Positions 18,164 to 28,319 of a stretch of DNA of 64,000 nt are shown piece by piece. The stretch lies in assembly GCF_005886345.1 (NCBI RefSeq), contig NZ_PNEC01000014.1, forward strand, positions 1 to 64,000, given 5' to 3'. Numbering within the stretch: the first letter of the stretch is position 1; the number at the start of each line of letters is the position of its first letter. The position numbers and the translations under genes are program-made. The notes beneath the pieces are model-generated. The model was not told the DNA's origin, searched no databases, and saw nothing but the letters and a program-made list of their open reading frames with translations. The DNA comes from Pseudoalteromonas phenolica. Lineage in GTDB: Bacteria > Pseudomonadota > Gammaproteobacteria > Enterobacterales > Alteromonadaceae.

Positions 18164-20222
18164 TGTTGCGCTCTTTCTTATTTTGCTCTTTTAAATATTC
18201 TTCGTACGTTGGCGGCAGTACCATGGCATCATTCCATTCAGGTAAAACCGGCGTTTCTTCGAATGGCATTAAGTCAATCCCATCATCACGCTGGTTATTT
18301 TGCTCACCACGAATGAAGTTATATTTAGCATGACTTAATTCGTTCATACTGCGGCTATCACGAAGAATAGTCGGACGAATAAATACCAACAGATTACGCT
18401 TGCGTCTAGTTGTGTTTGTCGACTTAAATAAATGACCTAGTATCGGAATGTCACCGAGCAGTGGCACCTTAGACACACTTTCTTGTACGTCCTCATCAAT
18501 CAGGCCACCCAGAATTACCATACCACCGTCATCGGCAATTACCGTTGTATTAATCGCACGCTTATTCACTGAGATATCAACGGCAGTTGCACCACTGACA
18601 CTTGATACTTCTTGCTCAATCGTTAACTGTACAGCTGTGCCATCATTAATTTGCGGTGTCACTTTTAACTTGATACCGACTTCTTGACGATCAACCGTTT
18701 GGAAAGGGTTTGAGTTATTACCACCCGTTGTAGAACCTGTGATAATTGGCACTTCTTGACCCACGATCATAGATGCTTCTTCATTATCCATTGTGGTTAC
18801 AGAAGGTGTCGCTAGAATGTTTGATTTCGTATCTGTCGAAATCGCCTGAATGATCGCACCCCAGTCATTCTTAATAATGCCAGCAGCAAGACCGTTGACA
18901 CCACCAAGTAACGCAGCCAGCGGGCCTAAATCACCTTCTTGTGTTTCTGTATAAGGTGTTGTAGTACCGGTTTCACTACCTGTTACTGTTTTCTCAATGG
19001 TTTTATCGCGTGCTTGCTCTGCTGCAACCGCTAATGAACCAACTGGCACATTGCTACCATTATTAAACTGTAGCATGCCGCCTTGTTCAGAAATCCATTG
19101 TAGGCCTAGGTTAATACCATCACCCTCTAGTACTTCAACAACAATCGCTTCTACTAAAACTTGTGCACGGCGAATGTCTAGCTTTTCAATTACCGACGCC
19201 AGCGAACGCATAGTATCTGGTTGCGCGGTGATCACTAATGAGTTTGAGTCAGGATGTGCCTCAATACTGGTTTCGTTTTTGTTGCTACGACTACGGGCTT
19301 TATTATTACCGCCTTGCGCTTCTTCTTGCAGCGTTTTACTGACACCTTGTAGCACTTTTACAAGATCTTCAGCTTTCGCATAATCAAGGTAGAACACTTG
19401 TGTATTACCTTGGCTCTTAAGCTCACCATCTAAGCGTTTGACTAAGTCAACCGCTCTAGAGCGTGCCTGTCCTTCACCACTAACAATGACGCTATTAGTT
19501 CGGTTATCAGCAACAACTTTAGGAATTAAGAAATCAGGTATACTGTTTTTGCCTGAGCTTTTATAAATGCTTTCGACCACTTTGACCACATCATCTGCGG
19601 TTGCATATTTCAGCTCAATAATCTCAACGAGTGTATCACCCGCTTGGTCCACAGATTTAATAATGTCTACAAGACGATTTACTGAAGCTGCATGACCTGT
19701 CAACATCATTACGTTAGCAGAACTAAAGTTAGTGACGTGGCCGCCATCTTTTTGGTCACTAAACTGACGAATTAGTGGGCCAAGTTCTTGTACAGAAACA
19801 TTCTTAACACGGATAACACGTGTGACTAATGTATCACCTGCGGTTGCTTTATTATCTTGTACTAGAGGTACATTACTTTTTTTACCATCTGAACTACGTA
19901 AGATTTTTAAAATCCCACTGTCCATTTCAATGACAGCATAGCCATATACTTCAAGTACATTTAAGAAGAATTGATAATATAGCTCTTCATCCATTAACTC
20001 ATAACTGCGCACATTTATATTGCCGCGCACGTTAGGATCAATGATGATGGTTTTGTTTAGGTTCTTTCCTACGATATTAATAAATTCATTAATATCAGTA
20101 CCTTTAAAGTTCGCCGCATACTCTACAGCTGAAACAGATAACGATAACCCAGCTGCAAACATCAGAGCCGCATACTTAGCTAACCCTTTTTTGATTTTTT
20201 TGAGGTCTAGCTTATTTCTCAT
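18156..20222 (-). CDS. gspD: Type II secretion outer-membrane secretin GspD
   Basis: GspD forms the 15-mer outer-membrane channel. The chosen ATG at 20222, with GGAG ten bases before it, gives 688 residues and a signal peptide ending VSAVEYA. N0 to N3 domains follow (N1-N3 contain repeated VIVVEVLE/ANSLVITA-like strands), then the secretin core with [14 protein letters not shown] and the C-terminal S domain. A longer frame begins at a TTG (20237) and is not preferred. It lies between gspC and gspE. Confidence 0.97.
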   Translation of the reverse strand: MRNKLDLKKIKKGLAKYAALMFAAGLSLSVSAVEYAANFKGTDINEFINIVGKNLNKTIIIDPNVRGNINVRSYELMDEELYYQFFLNVLEVYGYAVIEMDSGILKILRSSDGKKSNVPLVQDNKATAGDTLVTRVIRVKNVSVQELGPLIRQFSDQKDGGHVTNFSSANVMMLTGHAASVNRLVDIIKSVDQAGDTLVEIIELKYATADDVVKVVESIYKSSGKNSIPDFLIPKVVADNRTNSVIVSGEGQARSRAVDLVKRLDGELKSQGNTQVFYLDYAKAEDLVKVLQGVSKTLQEEAQGGNNKARSRSNKNETSIEAHPDSNSLVITAQPDTMRSLASVIEKLDIRRAQVLVEAIVVEVLEGDGINLGLQWISEQGGMLQFNNGSNVPVGSLAVAAEQARDKTIEKTVTGSETGTTTPYTETQEGDLGPLAALLGGVNGLAAGIIKNDWGAIIQAISTDTKSNILATPSVTTMDNEEASMIVGQEVPIITGSTTGGNNSNPFQTVDRQEVGIKLKVTPQINDGTAVQLTIEQEVSSVSGATAVDISVNKRAINTTVIADDGGMVILGGLIDEDVQESVSKVPLLGDIPILGHLFKSTNTTRRKRNLLVFIRPTILRDSRSMNELSHAKYNFIRGEQNNQRDDGIDLMPFEETPVLPEWNDAMVLPPTYEEYLKEQNKKERNND

Positions 20223-20246
20223 TATTTTTAACTCCAAAAATTGTGC

Positions 20247-21140
20247 TTACAGGCTAAATTGTACGTCGATTACTCGACCGTCACGTTCAATGCTAATGGT
20301 GGCATCAGTGGCTTCTCTCAGCTCCTGCATGGCCGTCATTGCCTGTCTCATATCCGTTAATTGATAACCATTAATAGCAATGGCTAAATCATTATTCTTT
20401 AAACCCATTTTTTTAAATAGTTCAGGATCTTTACCTGGACTTAAGCGGTAGCCAATCAACTCGCCATTTCTTTTAGCTTGAGAAATGCGAATGTAATCAA
20501 GTAACTTTCCTGGCTCTTTTAATAACTCTTTGCGACGTTGAGCAAGCTCAGCCCTATCGATATCGGCTTTTTTTGGTGATGGGCGTGCTTCTCTCGGGCC
20601 CGAAACTGGCATCGCGACCTGTTTAGTATATTCAAGGCCATCTAACATCAGAGTCTCAAAGCGACCGCTGACATCAAGCAAAACCCGATCAGGTAATACT
20701 TGCGCTAACTTAGCACGCGTACCTGTAATAACATCTTTTACTTCATACGTTTCTTGACGGCCTTGCGATTCAATAATTGCTAACCCTGCGGTGTCATTTA
20801 AACTCACAGCGACAATACCCGTCAGTTTCACATTTAACGTTGTTTTAGGCGCATCAGATACTCGAGACACAGGCTTTACTGGCTCTTTTGGCTTTGCGTT
20901 GGCAACACCAAATAAGTTTTGTTGAATAATTGCTTGGGTATTAACGCTATTCGTTTTGCTATTGATTGAACTTGATAACTGAGGAAGGTTTGCACTTTGC
21001 GGCTGCGGCCAAAATAGCCAAACCAACTGAGCTGATAGATAAGCAATATATACAACAGTCAGTACAACCACCAAACGACTCAGCTTGGCATGAGGCAACT
21101 TCTGAAATATGCTCGTCAACTGTTGTAATTGTAATTCCAT
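20247..21140 (-). CDS. gspC: Type II secretion protein GspC
   Basis: GspC links the inner-membrane platform to the secretin and helps select substrates. The 297-residue protein has one membrane segment (about 22-44), a Pro-rich linker, the HR domain (about 75-165) and a C-terminal PDZ domain (about 205-297) with YRLSPGKDPELF and NNDLAIAINGYQL. The ATG at 21140 is chosen over a TTG at 21173, but ribosome-site evidence is weak for both. It is the first gene of the operon and diverges from hslR. Confidence 0.94.
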   Translation of the reverse strand: MELQLQQLTSIFQKLPHAKLSRLVVVLTVVYIAYLSAQLVWLFWPQPQSANLPQLSSSINSKTNSVNTQAIIQQNLFGVANAKPKEPVKPVSRVSDAPKTTLNVKLTGIVAVSLNDTAGLAIIESQGRQETYEVKDVITGTRAKLAQVLPDRVLLDVSGRFETLMLDGLEYTKQVAMPVSGPREARPSPKKADIDRAELAQRRKELLKEPGKLLDYIRISQAKRNGELIGYRLSPGKDPELFKKMGLKNNDLAIAINGYQLTDMRQAMTAMQELREATDATISIERDGRVIDVQFSL

Positions 21141-21352
21141 ATGAGACTTTTTCTTATTCTGTTGAGCAGCCAAGTGTACCGCGACGAAATTAATTCAACA
21201 AGCGTGCAAATGTGAAACTTTGTGACACTTGTATTACGTAAGATTAACCACATTACATTGAAGGGAGGGTGAACAGCGCCCGCTTTTGTTGGACTCTAAT
21301 ATATGATAAATTTCACCTCACAAATCCCTCAATCCTTGATGGTATTCTCGTT

Positions 21353-21763
21353 GTGAAGAAACAATCTCCCGAACAAAACAGCCAAACCGAAGCTGTTCGC
21401 TTAGACAAGTGGCTTTGGGCTGCACGATTTTATAAAACTCGCAGCATAGCTCGAGAAATGATCCAAGGTGGTAAAGTACACTATAACGGTCAGCGCTGTA
21501 AACCCAGTAAAACGGTTGAAATTGGTGCGACTGTCAACCTGGCTCAGGGTTATGAAGAAAAAGAAGTGACGATTTTAAAGGTCTATGACAAGCGTCAGGC
21601 CTCGCCACTTGCTCAGCTATTATATGAAGAAGCTGAGCACAGTATAGAAAAGCGAGAGCAAAATGCCATCGCTAGAAAGAATAACAGCTTTTTTGCGCCG
21701 CGCCCGGAAACCAAGCCGGATAAAAAACAACGTCGCGAATTACTAAAGTTAAAATCAAGCTAG
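21353..21763 (+). CDS. hslR: Ribosome-associated heat shock protein Hsp15
   Basis: Hsp15 binds stalled 50S subunits that carry peptidyl-tRNA, through an S4-type RNA-binding domain. The 136 residues (E. coli 133) begin with VRLDKWLWAARFYKTR and contain GGKVHYNGQRCKPSK, both close to the E. coli protein. The start is uncertain: a GTG at 21353 gives the family length, while an upstream GTG (21269) touches its GGGAGG with no spacing. It is followed 10 bp later by hslO. Confidence 0.93.
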   Translation: MKKQSPEQNSQTEAVRLDKWLWAARFYKTRSIAREMIQGGKVHYNGQRCKPSKTVEIGATVNLAQGYEEKEVTILKVYDKRQASPLAQLLYEEAEHSIEKREQNAIARKNNSFFAPRPETKPDKKQRRELLKLKSS

Positions 21764-21773
21764 GATTTTATAA

Positions 21774-22619
21774 ATGCAATCAGATTTATTACACCGTTAC
21801 ATTTTTGACCAGTTAGACGTTCGTGGTGAACTGGTACAAATTGAGCAAACGTTTAATGACATTATCGGTAAACATGATTACCCAGAGCCAGTGAAGCAAT
21901 TACTGGGAGAGCTGCTTGTTGCCACCAGTTTACTTACCGCTACACTTAAGTTTGAAGGTGATATTGCGGTGCAACTGCAAGGTGATGGTCCGGTAAAGTA
22001 TGCTGTTATCAATGGGGAGCATAATCAAAATATGCGTGGTATTGCCCGTATGCAAGGTGAGATCACAGGTAATAGTATCCAAGATCTGATGGGCAAAGGT
22101 TATATGGTGATCACGATAACGCCAACTAAGGGTGAGCGTTATCAAGGTATAGTACCTCTCACTTCTGATAACCTAGCTGCATGCTTAGAAGATTACTTTG
22201 AACAATCTGAACAACTGAAAACTCGCCTTTGGTTTGCCACTAAGACTTCTGGTGAGAGCTTAAAAGCAGCAGGCTTATTCCTTCAGGTATTACCTGTAAA
22301 CAAAGAGAAGTCAAAGCAAGACTTTGCCCACCTAGAGGCTTTAAGTAACACCATCAAAGACGAAGAACTACTGGATTTAGATGCTAAAACTGTTCTGACT
22401 CGTCTTTATCATGAAGACAATCCACAGCTATTCGAACCACAAGAGATCAACTTTGTGTGTGGCTGCAGCCGTGACAAGACGATTAATGCGCTGGTTAATG
22501 TTGGTCAAGATGAGTTACTGGCTCAGGTAGCAGAGGAAGGTGCAGTAAACATTAGCTGCCATTACTGTCTGACAAATTACCGATTTAACGAACAAGAAAT
22601 CAAAGCGATTTTTAACTAA
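21774..22619 (+). CDS. hslO: Redox-regulated chaperone Hsp33
   Basis: Hsp33 is a cytoplasmic holdase switched on by oxidation and heat. The 281 residues have the N-terminal chaperone domain and the C-terminal zinc switch CGC (C229, C231) and CHYC (C262, C265). It lies 10 bp after hslR and ends at a clear terminator, so hslR-hslO is one unit, as in E. coli. Confidence 0.97.
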   Translation: MQSDLLHRYIFDQLDVRGELVQIEQTFNDIIGKHDYPEPVKQLLGELLVATSLLTATLKFEGDIAVQLQGDGPVKYAVINGEHNQNMRGIARMQGEITGNSIQDLMGKGYMVITITPTKGERYQGIVPLTSDNLAACLEDYFEQSEQLKTRLWFATKTSGESLKAAGLFLQVLPVNKEKSKQDFAHLEALSNTIKDEELLDLDAKTVLTRLYHEDNPQLFEPQEINFVCGCSRDKTINALVNVGQDELLAQVAEEGAVNISCHYCLTNYRFNEQEIKAIFN

Positions 22620-22650
22620 AAGTTGTATTGACTCGTCAGATCCTGAAAAG

Positions 22651-22671
22651 CCGTCATTTTGACGGTTTTTT
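22651..22671 (+). terminator. Terminator of hslR-hslO
   Basis: Stem CCGTCA/TGACGG with a TTT loop and six T. The hairpin also holds the ATG of an artificially long pckA frame, which shows that frame is not translated from there. Confidence 0.85.
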
Positions 22672-22682
22672 CATGGCTAAAA

Positions 22683-22732
22683 AATGATACCGGTGTCATT
22701 GAAACTGACTTTTTTATGACACCGGTATCATT
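22683..22732. promoter_or_regulatory. Twin palindromic operator before pckA
   Basis: Two near-palindromes with an ACCGGT core, ATGATACCGGTGTCAT (22684-22699) and ATGACACCGGTATCAT (22716-22731), are exact inverted copies of one another and are extended to 17 bp by flanking A or T. Their centres are 32 bp apart, about three helical turns. A CG-centred palindrome of this size is typical of LacI-family operators. No regulator gene is in the window, so the regulator is unknown. Confidence 0.65.
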
Positions 22733-22880
22733 GAAATTATTCAAGTTTTTTAACAAATTTATACGTTTTTCCCCCTTCCAAAAGCTCGAATATCTCAATT
22801 TCATCTGTTACTATAATTTCAGCTTAAGAGTATTAAGAACTCAGAGCTATCCCGTTCAATTCTCACATTTAGGTAATAAC

Positions 22881-24419
22881 ATGACATCAAGCGCTACTCG
22901 TTTTGTCGATTTAACTGCAGCTGAACTTGTCGAACACGCAATTAGCCGTGGCGAAGGGACTTTAGCCGCAAATGGAGCTTTCGTAGCTAAAACAGGCCGT
23001 CGTACAGGTCGTTCACCAAGTGATCGTTTTATCGTTAAAGAGCCAAGCACCGAAACTGAAATCCAATGGGGCAATGTTAACCGTCCTTTCGATGCTGAAA
23101 AGTTTGATGCGCTATGGGCACGTGTAGAAGCACACGTACAGGAAAATGACCACTTCGTCTCTCACCTAGAAGTAGGCGCAGATCCTGAACACTACCTTCC
23201 AGTTGTTGTAACAACTGAAACAGCATGGCACCACATCTTCGCTAAGAACATGTTTATTGAACCTAAATCATACAATGCATCAGATTTACCTCAGTGGCAG
23301 ATCTTAAATGTACCTTCATTTGTATGTGACCCTGAGCGTGATGGCACAAACAGCGATGGTACAGTTATCATAAACTTTGCACAGCGCAAAGTACTACTGG
23401 CAGGTATGCATTACGCCGGTGAAATGAAGAAGTCGATGTTTTCTGTGCAGAACTTCCTACTTCCTGCAAAAGGTGTTTTACCAATGCACTGTAGTGCAAA
23501 CGTTGGTGAAGCTGGCGACACAGCACTATTCTTCGGTCTTTCTGGTACTGGTAAAACAACTTTATCGGCAGATCCAACACGTTTCCTTATCGGTGATGAC
23601 GAGCACGGTTGGGCACCAGGCAGCGTATTTAACATCGAAGGCGGTTGTTACGCTAAATGTATCGACCTTTCGCAAAAGAACGAGCCAGTTATCTGGAACG
23701 CAATTAAGTTCGGTACAATTCTAGAAAACGTAGTACTAGATGAAAACCGTGTACCAGACTTTAACGACACAAGCCTAACGCAAAACACGCGTGCAGCTTA
23801 CCCACTAGAGCACGTTGAAAAGCGTAAAGTTGAAAACCGTGCTGGTGAGCCAAAAGCAGTAGTGTTCTTAACATGTGACGTAAGTGGTGTATTACCACCA
23901 GTATCTGTACTTTCTGAAGAAGCAGCGGCTTACCACTTCTTAAGTGGTTACACAGCGAAGGTAGGTTCAACTGAAATCGGTTCAACGTCTGACATCGAGT
24001 CAACGTTCTCAACTTGTTTCGGCGCACCATTCTTCCCACGTCCAGCTGGCGTTTACGCAGAGCTTCTAATGAAGCGTGTGCGTGAATTTGGCGCGAAAGT
24101 ATACCTAGTTAACACAGGTTGGACTGGTGGTCCTTACGGCATTGGTAAGCGTTTTGACATCCCTACAACACGTGCTGTTGTTGATGCAATCGTATCTGGT
24201 AACCTTGCTGATGTTGAAACTCAACACATCGAGTCACTAAACCTAGACGTACCAGTAGCAGTACCTGGTGTTGCAACTGAACTTCTTAACCCCATTAATA
24301 CTTGGGAAGACAAAGAGAAGTACGCTGAGTACGCAGCTAAATTAGCAACTGACTTCCAAGCTAACTTTGAGAAGTACGATGTATCAGAAGCGATTAAGCA
24401 AGCTGGTCCTCGCGGCTAA
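22881..24419 (+). CDS. pckA: ATP-dependent phosphoenolpyruvate carboxykinase
   Basis: PckA converts oxaloacetate to phosphoenolpyruvate, the first committed step of gluconeogenesis. The 512-residue protein starts at the ATG at 22881, just after AGGT; the longer frame to 22659 crosses a terminator. Motifs are [10 protein letters not shown] (substrate site), the P-loop GLSGTGKTT (219-227) and the IGDDEHGW metal/active-site segment. It is shorter than the 540-residue E. coli enzyme, as in Vibrio-like forms. A twin operator lies 150-200 bp upstream. Confidence 0.97.
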   Translation: MTSSATRFVDLTAAELVEHAISRGEGTLAANGAFVAKTGRRTGRSPSDRFIVKEPSTETEIQWGNVNRPFDAEKFDALWARVEAHVQENDHFVSHLEVGADPEHYLPVVVTTETAWHHIFAKNMFIEPKSYNASDLPQWQILNVPSFVCDPERDGTNSDGTVIINFAQRKVLLAGMHYAGEMKKSMFSVQNFLLPAKGVLPMHCSANVGEAGDTALFFGLSGTGKTTLSADPTRFLIGDDEHGWAPGSVFNIEGGCYAKCIDLSQKNEPVIWNAIKFGTILENVVLDENRVPDFNDTSLTQNTRAAYPLEHVEKRKVENRAGEPKAVVFLTCDVSGVLPPVSVLSEEAAAYHFLSGYTAKVGSTEIGSTSDIESTFSTCFGAPFFPRPAGVYAELLMKRVREFGAKVYLVNTGWTGGPYGIGKRFDIPTTRAVVDAIVSGNLADVETQHIESLNLDVPVAVPGVATELLNPINTWEDKEKYAEYAAKLATDFQANFEKYDVSEAIKQAGPRG

Positions 24420-24447
24420 TTAGCACAACCAATTCCTTTATCAAAAG

Positions 24448-24470
24448 CGCCCCTCGTTGGGCGTTTTTTT
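24448..24470 (+). terminator. Terminator of pckA
   Basis: CGCCC pairs with GGGCG around a CTCGTT loop, followed by seven T, 29 bp after the pckA stop. Confidence 0.85.
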
Positions 24471-24518
24471 GTACCTTTTCATTTCTACTTAACATATTTC
24501 TATACCTTCGCAAGACTA

Positions 24519-24633
24519 ATACCAGCTCGCTTAGCTAGGTATTCTATTTTGAGGTAAGAAAATCTTGTTAGTAGCACCGCTAACGCATCCTGCTATCGTA
24601 AGGTTTAATCCCTCAAAATGATTAAGTGTTATT
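24519..24633 (-). repeat. Dispersed intergenic repeat, copy 1
   Basis: This 115-bp stretch begins ATACCA and contains TATTTTGAGG (24545-24554) and its near inverse CCTCAAAATG (24611-24620), so it is an imperfect inverted structure. Read as the reverse complement it matches the copy at 31333-31484 in the outer parts (for example TTTAATCCCT-AAAATGATT and TATTTTGAGG-AA). It lies in the gap after pckA together with that gene's terminator. No coding capacity is seen. Its middle is shorter than in copy 2. Confidence 0.6.
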
Positions 24634-24737
24634 GCGGATTGATGTCAACAGTGTGAGATACGACTTTCACTCTCTAACAACACTACGCTTCTTTAAAGCT
24701 AGTAACATCAAGAATCCACAAAGGGAGAGGTGAAATA

Positions 24738-25415
24738 TTAGTTATCAGGGTTTTGACTCGTAATATGCATGCTTGCAATATTATCTCTAGTCACAATCAA
24801 AGATTGCTTTTGGTTTGATGAGTAAAAGAATATAAACCTTTCTGTTTCAGTTATTACGCTTAACTCTTTAATTTCAAGTATAATTTTCTTATGAACAATT
24901 ACTGGATTGACCAAGTCCAAATCATATCTTTCTCCTTCACTTGAAATGATACGTTGTGCTTCATCCTTTGCAAAAAGCCCGGCATACAAAATTGGCGGAA
25001 GAAATAGTGTCGTAAATAAGACCAAAACCAGTGGGTTGATCTTATAAAAGAGTCGATTAGTTAGCAGCCAGCTTTTCCAACCTGTTAAGGCTACCCGCTT
25101 TTGTTTTTCTTTTTCTACAAATTTAAAACTAAAATAAAAAGCAATAAATGTAGGTGTTATTGCTACAAGTTGCGCAAGAGGAATACTGGGCGTAGCAAGA
25201 AAGGTCATCAAAAAGTCAGTTAATTCAAGATACTTAACAATTTCTAGGCCAAACTCTCTGCCTAATACAAACAAATACAGTAAGCCACTCAGACTCATAA
25301 TCAAGTAAAGGATCGATAATACCAAACCGGGTTGAAAATATAGAAACTCGAATAGCTTACGACTTGAACGCTTGAACCAATCTAAATAAGCGATATCCGA
25401 GGTAATTTTATTCAC
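24738..25415 (-). CDS. Hypothetical membrane protein (paralogue B)
   Basis: The 225-residue protein has an amphipathic N-terminus, three or four membrane segments (about 28-52, 78-102, 123-148) and an extracytoplasmic or cytoplasmic C-terminal beta-like domain with TETERFIFFY and VTRDNIASMHI. It shares layout and short motifs with the adjacent 25417-26064 protein, such as PxLxxLxYLIxSxxGLxYL near residue 30 and a C-terminal NIA. I recognise no family. The genes are one base apart, so they are cotranscribed. Confidence 0.7.
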   Translation of the reverse strand: MNKITSDIAYLDWFKRSSRKLFEFLYFQPGLVLSILYLIMSLSGLLYLFVLGREFGLEIVKYLELTDFLMTFLATPSIPLAQLVAITPTFIAFYFSFKFVEKEKQKRVALTGWKSWLLTNRLFYKINPLVLVLFTTLFLPPILYAGLFAKDEAQRIISSEGERYDLDLVNPVIVHKKIILEIKELSVITETERFIFFYSSNQKQSLIVTRDNIASMHITSQNPDN

Positions 25416-25416
25416 T

Positions 25417-26064
25417 TTAATGTCCTTTTGGCTGTGCTTTGAATACTGTAGCGATATTACTTAATGGTACAACGACAGATTTTTTGGTGGTTTGATGAAA
25501 GATAAATGCATAGTAACTTGTGCTTGCAATTATTTTAGCCTCTTCCAGTTTGGTTGTCGTTTTACCAAGCCAGTTCACAGGGTAGTTAAAACTCACAGTC
25601 ACAAAACCTTCCTGACTGTTTTTTATATGACTCGCATCAATTTTAGCGATAGTAAAGGCATTGACGAATACAGCAATTAGAGCTGAGCAAAAAGCTGAAA
25701 GTAAAGGTGCTTTCAAAAAAGGGAGATTCATTTTGAAGAATATTTTACCAAGACCAAGGAATCTGATGCCTGTTAGTTTTTTATCTAAGGGGATGATAAA
25801 AATGCAAAAAATAACAATGCCTACGAAAGTTAACATTAAACCTAAACTTGAAAAGATAATTGTAAAGAAGTCCCCAAGTCGAATATGTTGCAGACCATCA
25901 AAACCAAAATAAGCTAACAAATTCGTTAAATAGAATAAACCGGCTGCACTTGAGATGAGATAAGCAATGAGCGGAAGTAAGCTGGGGTTGATTTTCACAA
26001 AGCGTTTAAGCTCTATAAGCTGGCGAAAATAACGAAAGTAATAAAGTCGTGCTAAATGATCCAT
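25417..26064 (-). CDS. Hypothetical membrane protein (paralogue A)
   Basis: The 215-residue protein has three predicted membrane segments (about 30-52, 67-92, 118-140) and a C-terminal domain ending with STSYYAFIF and VVPLSNIATVF. It aligns in layout with its downstream neighbour, which suggests tandem duplication followed by strong divergence. No family, catalytic motif or binding motif was recognised. The pair is flanked by a repeat on one side and a DUF2489-yihI unit on the other. Confidence 0.7.
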   Translation of the reverse strand: MDHLARLYYFRYFRQLIELKRFVKINPSLLPLIAYLISSAAGLFYLTNLLAYFGFDGLQHIRLGDFFTIIFSSLGLMLTFVGIVIFCIFIIPLDKKLTGIRFLGLGKIFFKMNLPFLKAPLLSAFCSALIAVFVNAFTIAKIDASHIKNSQEGFVTVSFNYPVNWLGKTTTKLEEAKIIASTSYYAFIFHQTTKKSVVVPLSNIATVFKAQPKGH

Positions 26065-26110
26065 ATTTATACTTTTTCTTTTTAGTTTATATCATTACAG
26101 GAACAGACAC

Positions 26111-26135
26111 AAAAAACGCGACCTTGGTCGCGTTT
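26111..26135 (-). terminator. Terminator of yihI-DUF2489 unit
   Basis: A perfect 10-bp stem AAACGCGACC/GGTCGCGTTT with a TT centre and six T on the minus strand. The plus strand also has a T-rich tail, so it could act both ways. Confidence 0.85.
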
Positions 26136-26154
26136 CTTTTACTTTTTAAAGTGA

Positions 26155-26670
26155 TTACTGGAATACCACATTTTCACTGCCAGGTAAGGCTTGGAACTCG
26201 CTAATCAGTTGCTCACAATCTTTAAGAATATCTTTCTCAAGACGCTCTTCAGCACGCCAGCGTTCAGTGTCCATTTTGAAGACTTCTTTTCTAGAGTACT
26301 TCTTACGTGCATCGTGTGTCGGCATGTCTTTTACCACTTCATACATTTGATGAATGCCCGGGTAAGTTTCTTCTAGATTAACTTCTTTCTCAAAGCCATA
26401 TTGAGAGATAAGAACCCATATACGCAAACACCCTTCAGAATACTCACATTGCTTTTGATTCATTGCTTTAGCAATAAGATTAATACTGTCAGCAAGCTTG
26501 GCATTACGCTCTTGACGCTTTTTCTTTTGCTCAGCTTCATGTTCTGCACGTTTTTTGGCAATGAGTTCATTTTGAGCTTTCACTTGCCAAATCAGCTTAC
26601 CTGCATAAAAAGATAAACCAGCAATAATAAGTGCACCAATAACCAGTGCAATGATCCACTCAGTTGCCAT
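26155..26670 (-). CDS. DUF2489 membrane-anchored protein
   Basis: The 171-residue protein has one N-terminal membrane segment (about 5-27), then a charged coiled-coil-like helix (about 35-60, Lys/Glu/Gln-rich) and a conserved helical domain with CEGCLRIW-like SEGCLRIWVLIS. It matches what is annotated as DUF2489 beside yihI in gammaproteobacteria. The function is unknown. Its start overlaps the yihI stop by one base (TAATG), so the two are coupled. Confidence 0.82.
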   Translation of the reverse strand: MATEWIIALVIGALIIAGLSFYAGKLIWQVKAQNELIAKKRAEHEAEQKKKRQERNAKLADSINLIAKAMNQKQCEYSEGCLRIWVLISQYGFEKEVNLEETYPGIHQMYEVVKDMPTHDARKKYSRKEVFKMDTERWRAEERLEKDILKDCEQLISEFQALPGSENVVFQ

Positions 26671-27263
26671 TATTTATACTCTTCCTCTTCACCGTCGTCA
26701 TCAAACCACTCATTAGCCAAATCGTCTGACATGAAGTTCTCTAATGGATCATCTTCAATGATGTCGTCTTCTTCAAACTCATCATCAATACCGAGTAGCT
26801 CACACAGCTCTTGGTGGCGTGCTACTGAGCGATTGAAGAACTTCGCATCTTTACCTGTGATCAACTCACCACGTTCATGCTGCTCCAGTAGCTTCATTAG
26901 GCGTGGATCATTCTCAAGCTGCTCTAACTCTTGCTCAGGTGTGAGTGATGGCTTCACTTCTTTTAACTCAACCTGAGGCTTTAAGTGACGCATCATCTTA
27001 GGCTCAGCTGATTCAGGCTTTACCACTTCTGGTTTCAAGCTAATTGGCTTTTTACTACCTAAACGCTTATCTTTGTTGCTCGAGCCAGTAGTTACTTGCT
27101 TGTCTTCTTTGAGCACTTCTGGTGCGTTACGCGACCCAGCTTTAGCGCCCTTAGACTTTTTCTTGCGCTGGTCTTTTAGAGCGCGTAGCTCTAATAGCTT
27201 TTCTTTACTTAAACGCGGGGTACCCGTTTGAGCTACCTTACGTGATTTTTTCTTTCTAGTCAT
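26670..27263 (-). CDS. yihI: Der GTPase-activating protein YihI
   Basis: YihI stimulates GTP hydrolysis by Der (EngA) and so affects 50S ribosome assembly. The 197 residues have a highly basic N-terminus (RKKKSRK, then KDQRKKKSKG) and a very acidic C-terminus, with a conserved middle ending DPRLMKLLEQHERGELITGKDAKFFN. This charge layout is characteristic. It is translationally coupled to the DUF2489 gene and follows the methyltransferase by 15 bp. Confidence 0.93.
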   Translation of the reverse strand: MTRKKKSRKVAQTGTPRLSKEKLLELRALKDQRKKKSKGAKAGSRNAPEVLKEDKQVTTGSSNKDKRLGSKKPISLKPEVVKPESAEPKMMRHLKPQVELKEVKPSLTPEQELEQLENDPRLMKLLEQHERGELITGKDAKFFNRSVARHQELCELLGIDDEFEEDDIIEDDPLENFMSDDLANEWFDDDGEEEEYK

Positions 27264-27278
27264 AAATCTTCTCTGTCG

Positions 27279-27920
27279 TTACTTTTTCGACTTAGTTAAT
27301 ACAATGACGTCATTGCCGATAAATTCAACCTGACAGTCAAAGCGCGCCGCGACATAGTCAAATGTTTCACGGCTAAAGAATGCGATATGGGTTAAATCAT
27401 TTTTATAGTGCCACTGAGCAAACCGATTTTGATCAATAATCAGTTTAGTCATCAATACTAAAGGACCGCCAGCATTAAGTAGTGATAACAATTTTGCTAA
27501 CACTTCGCCGGGCTGAGATAGATGCTCAATCACTTCTGTGCACGTTATGAAGTCATACGTTCTAGTCAGCACTTCAGGCTCGTTTGCATAAAACAAATCA
27601 AAACAAGCCATTTCAAAGCCTACTTCTTTAAACATTTTTGCCAATAAAGGCCCTGGCCCACAACCAAAGTCTAAGCCCTTGCTGCGCGAAGGTACTCTTT
27701 TTATCGTCGGTTCAAAAGCTCGAGATAAAAAACGGCGATAACCTTCATCATGTAAACTATTTTCGTGAGTATCGTAGATGGCTTTTTCATCTTCAGAAGA
27801 TAAACGATCTCGCTCATCAACAATCACAAGTGCACACTGCGTACATTGTATATAACGGCGACGTTTATCTTGGTGATAAGGCTGTAACTCCTCTGAGCCA
27901 CATAAACCACATACTGACAT
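27279..27920 (-). CDS. Class I SAM methyltransferase with zinc ribbon
   Basis: The 213-residue protein starts with a four-Cys zinc ribbon (CGLC ... CTQC within the first 32 residues) and then a SAM-binding domain with DFGCGPGP, an acidic motif and VIEHLSQPGEVLAKL. The substrate is unknown; this domain pair occurs in methyltransferases of diverse small molecules and sugars. It lies between yihI and the CsrC-like RNA and may share a transcript with yihI. Confidence 0.8.
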   Translation of the reverse strand: MSVCGLCGSEELQPYHQDKRRRYIQCTQCALVIVDERDRLSSEDEKAIYDTHENSLHDEGYRRFLSRAFEPTIKRVPSRSKGLDFGCGPGPLLAKMFKEVGFEMACFDLFYANEPEVLTRTYDFITCTEVIEHLSQPGEVLAKLLSLLNAGGPLVLMTKLIIDQNRFAQWHYKNDLTHIAFFSRETFDYVAARFDCQVEFIGNDVIVLTKSKK

Positions 27921-27985
27921 GATAAATAAGATACCGACTTTAGAATTGGTCGGCTATTGTACCAGCAAAGCAACGCGGCACAAAT

Positions 27986-28016
27986 AAAAAGGCGGCAGAG
28001 ATTGCTCTCTACCGCC
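27986..28016 (-). terminator. Terminator of the CsrC-like RNA
   Basis: A 10-bp stem (GGCGGTAGAG with CTCTGCCGCC, one wobble), AGCAAT loop, then five T on the minus strand. No gene precedes it for 550 bp, which is what first suggested an RNA gene. Confidence 0.85.
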
Positions 28017-28319
28017 TATCTAATCTGAGCGTCACAAACTTGGACACTTCTCCCTTCGACTTTTTTAAGCCTTATTATTATTTTTATTTACTATCCGTAT
28101 TTTTATTAGTGCTTCCATACATAGTCCATATTGTTTTTATTTTATACTTCCATGAGACTATTTTTTATTTTCGGTCTTCCTAACGCTTTGTTGTTCATCC
28201 ATAGAGTACCAAGTTAGTACTAACTATTGCTGCCTACGCTTCCAGTTGCGATGTTTCCGTTTTGTTTTGTTGTCTTGGCAACACGTAGTAATCTACTCCT
28301 TAATAATTTCGTTACAACT

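Noticed and set aside
22659..22880. N-terminal extension of pckA
   Set aside because: It begins inside the hslO terminator and crosses the twin operator; the ATG at 22881 has a ribosome site and the family N-terminus.
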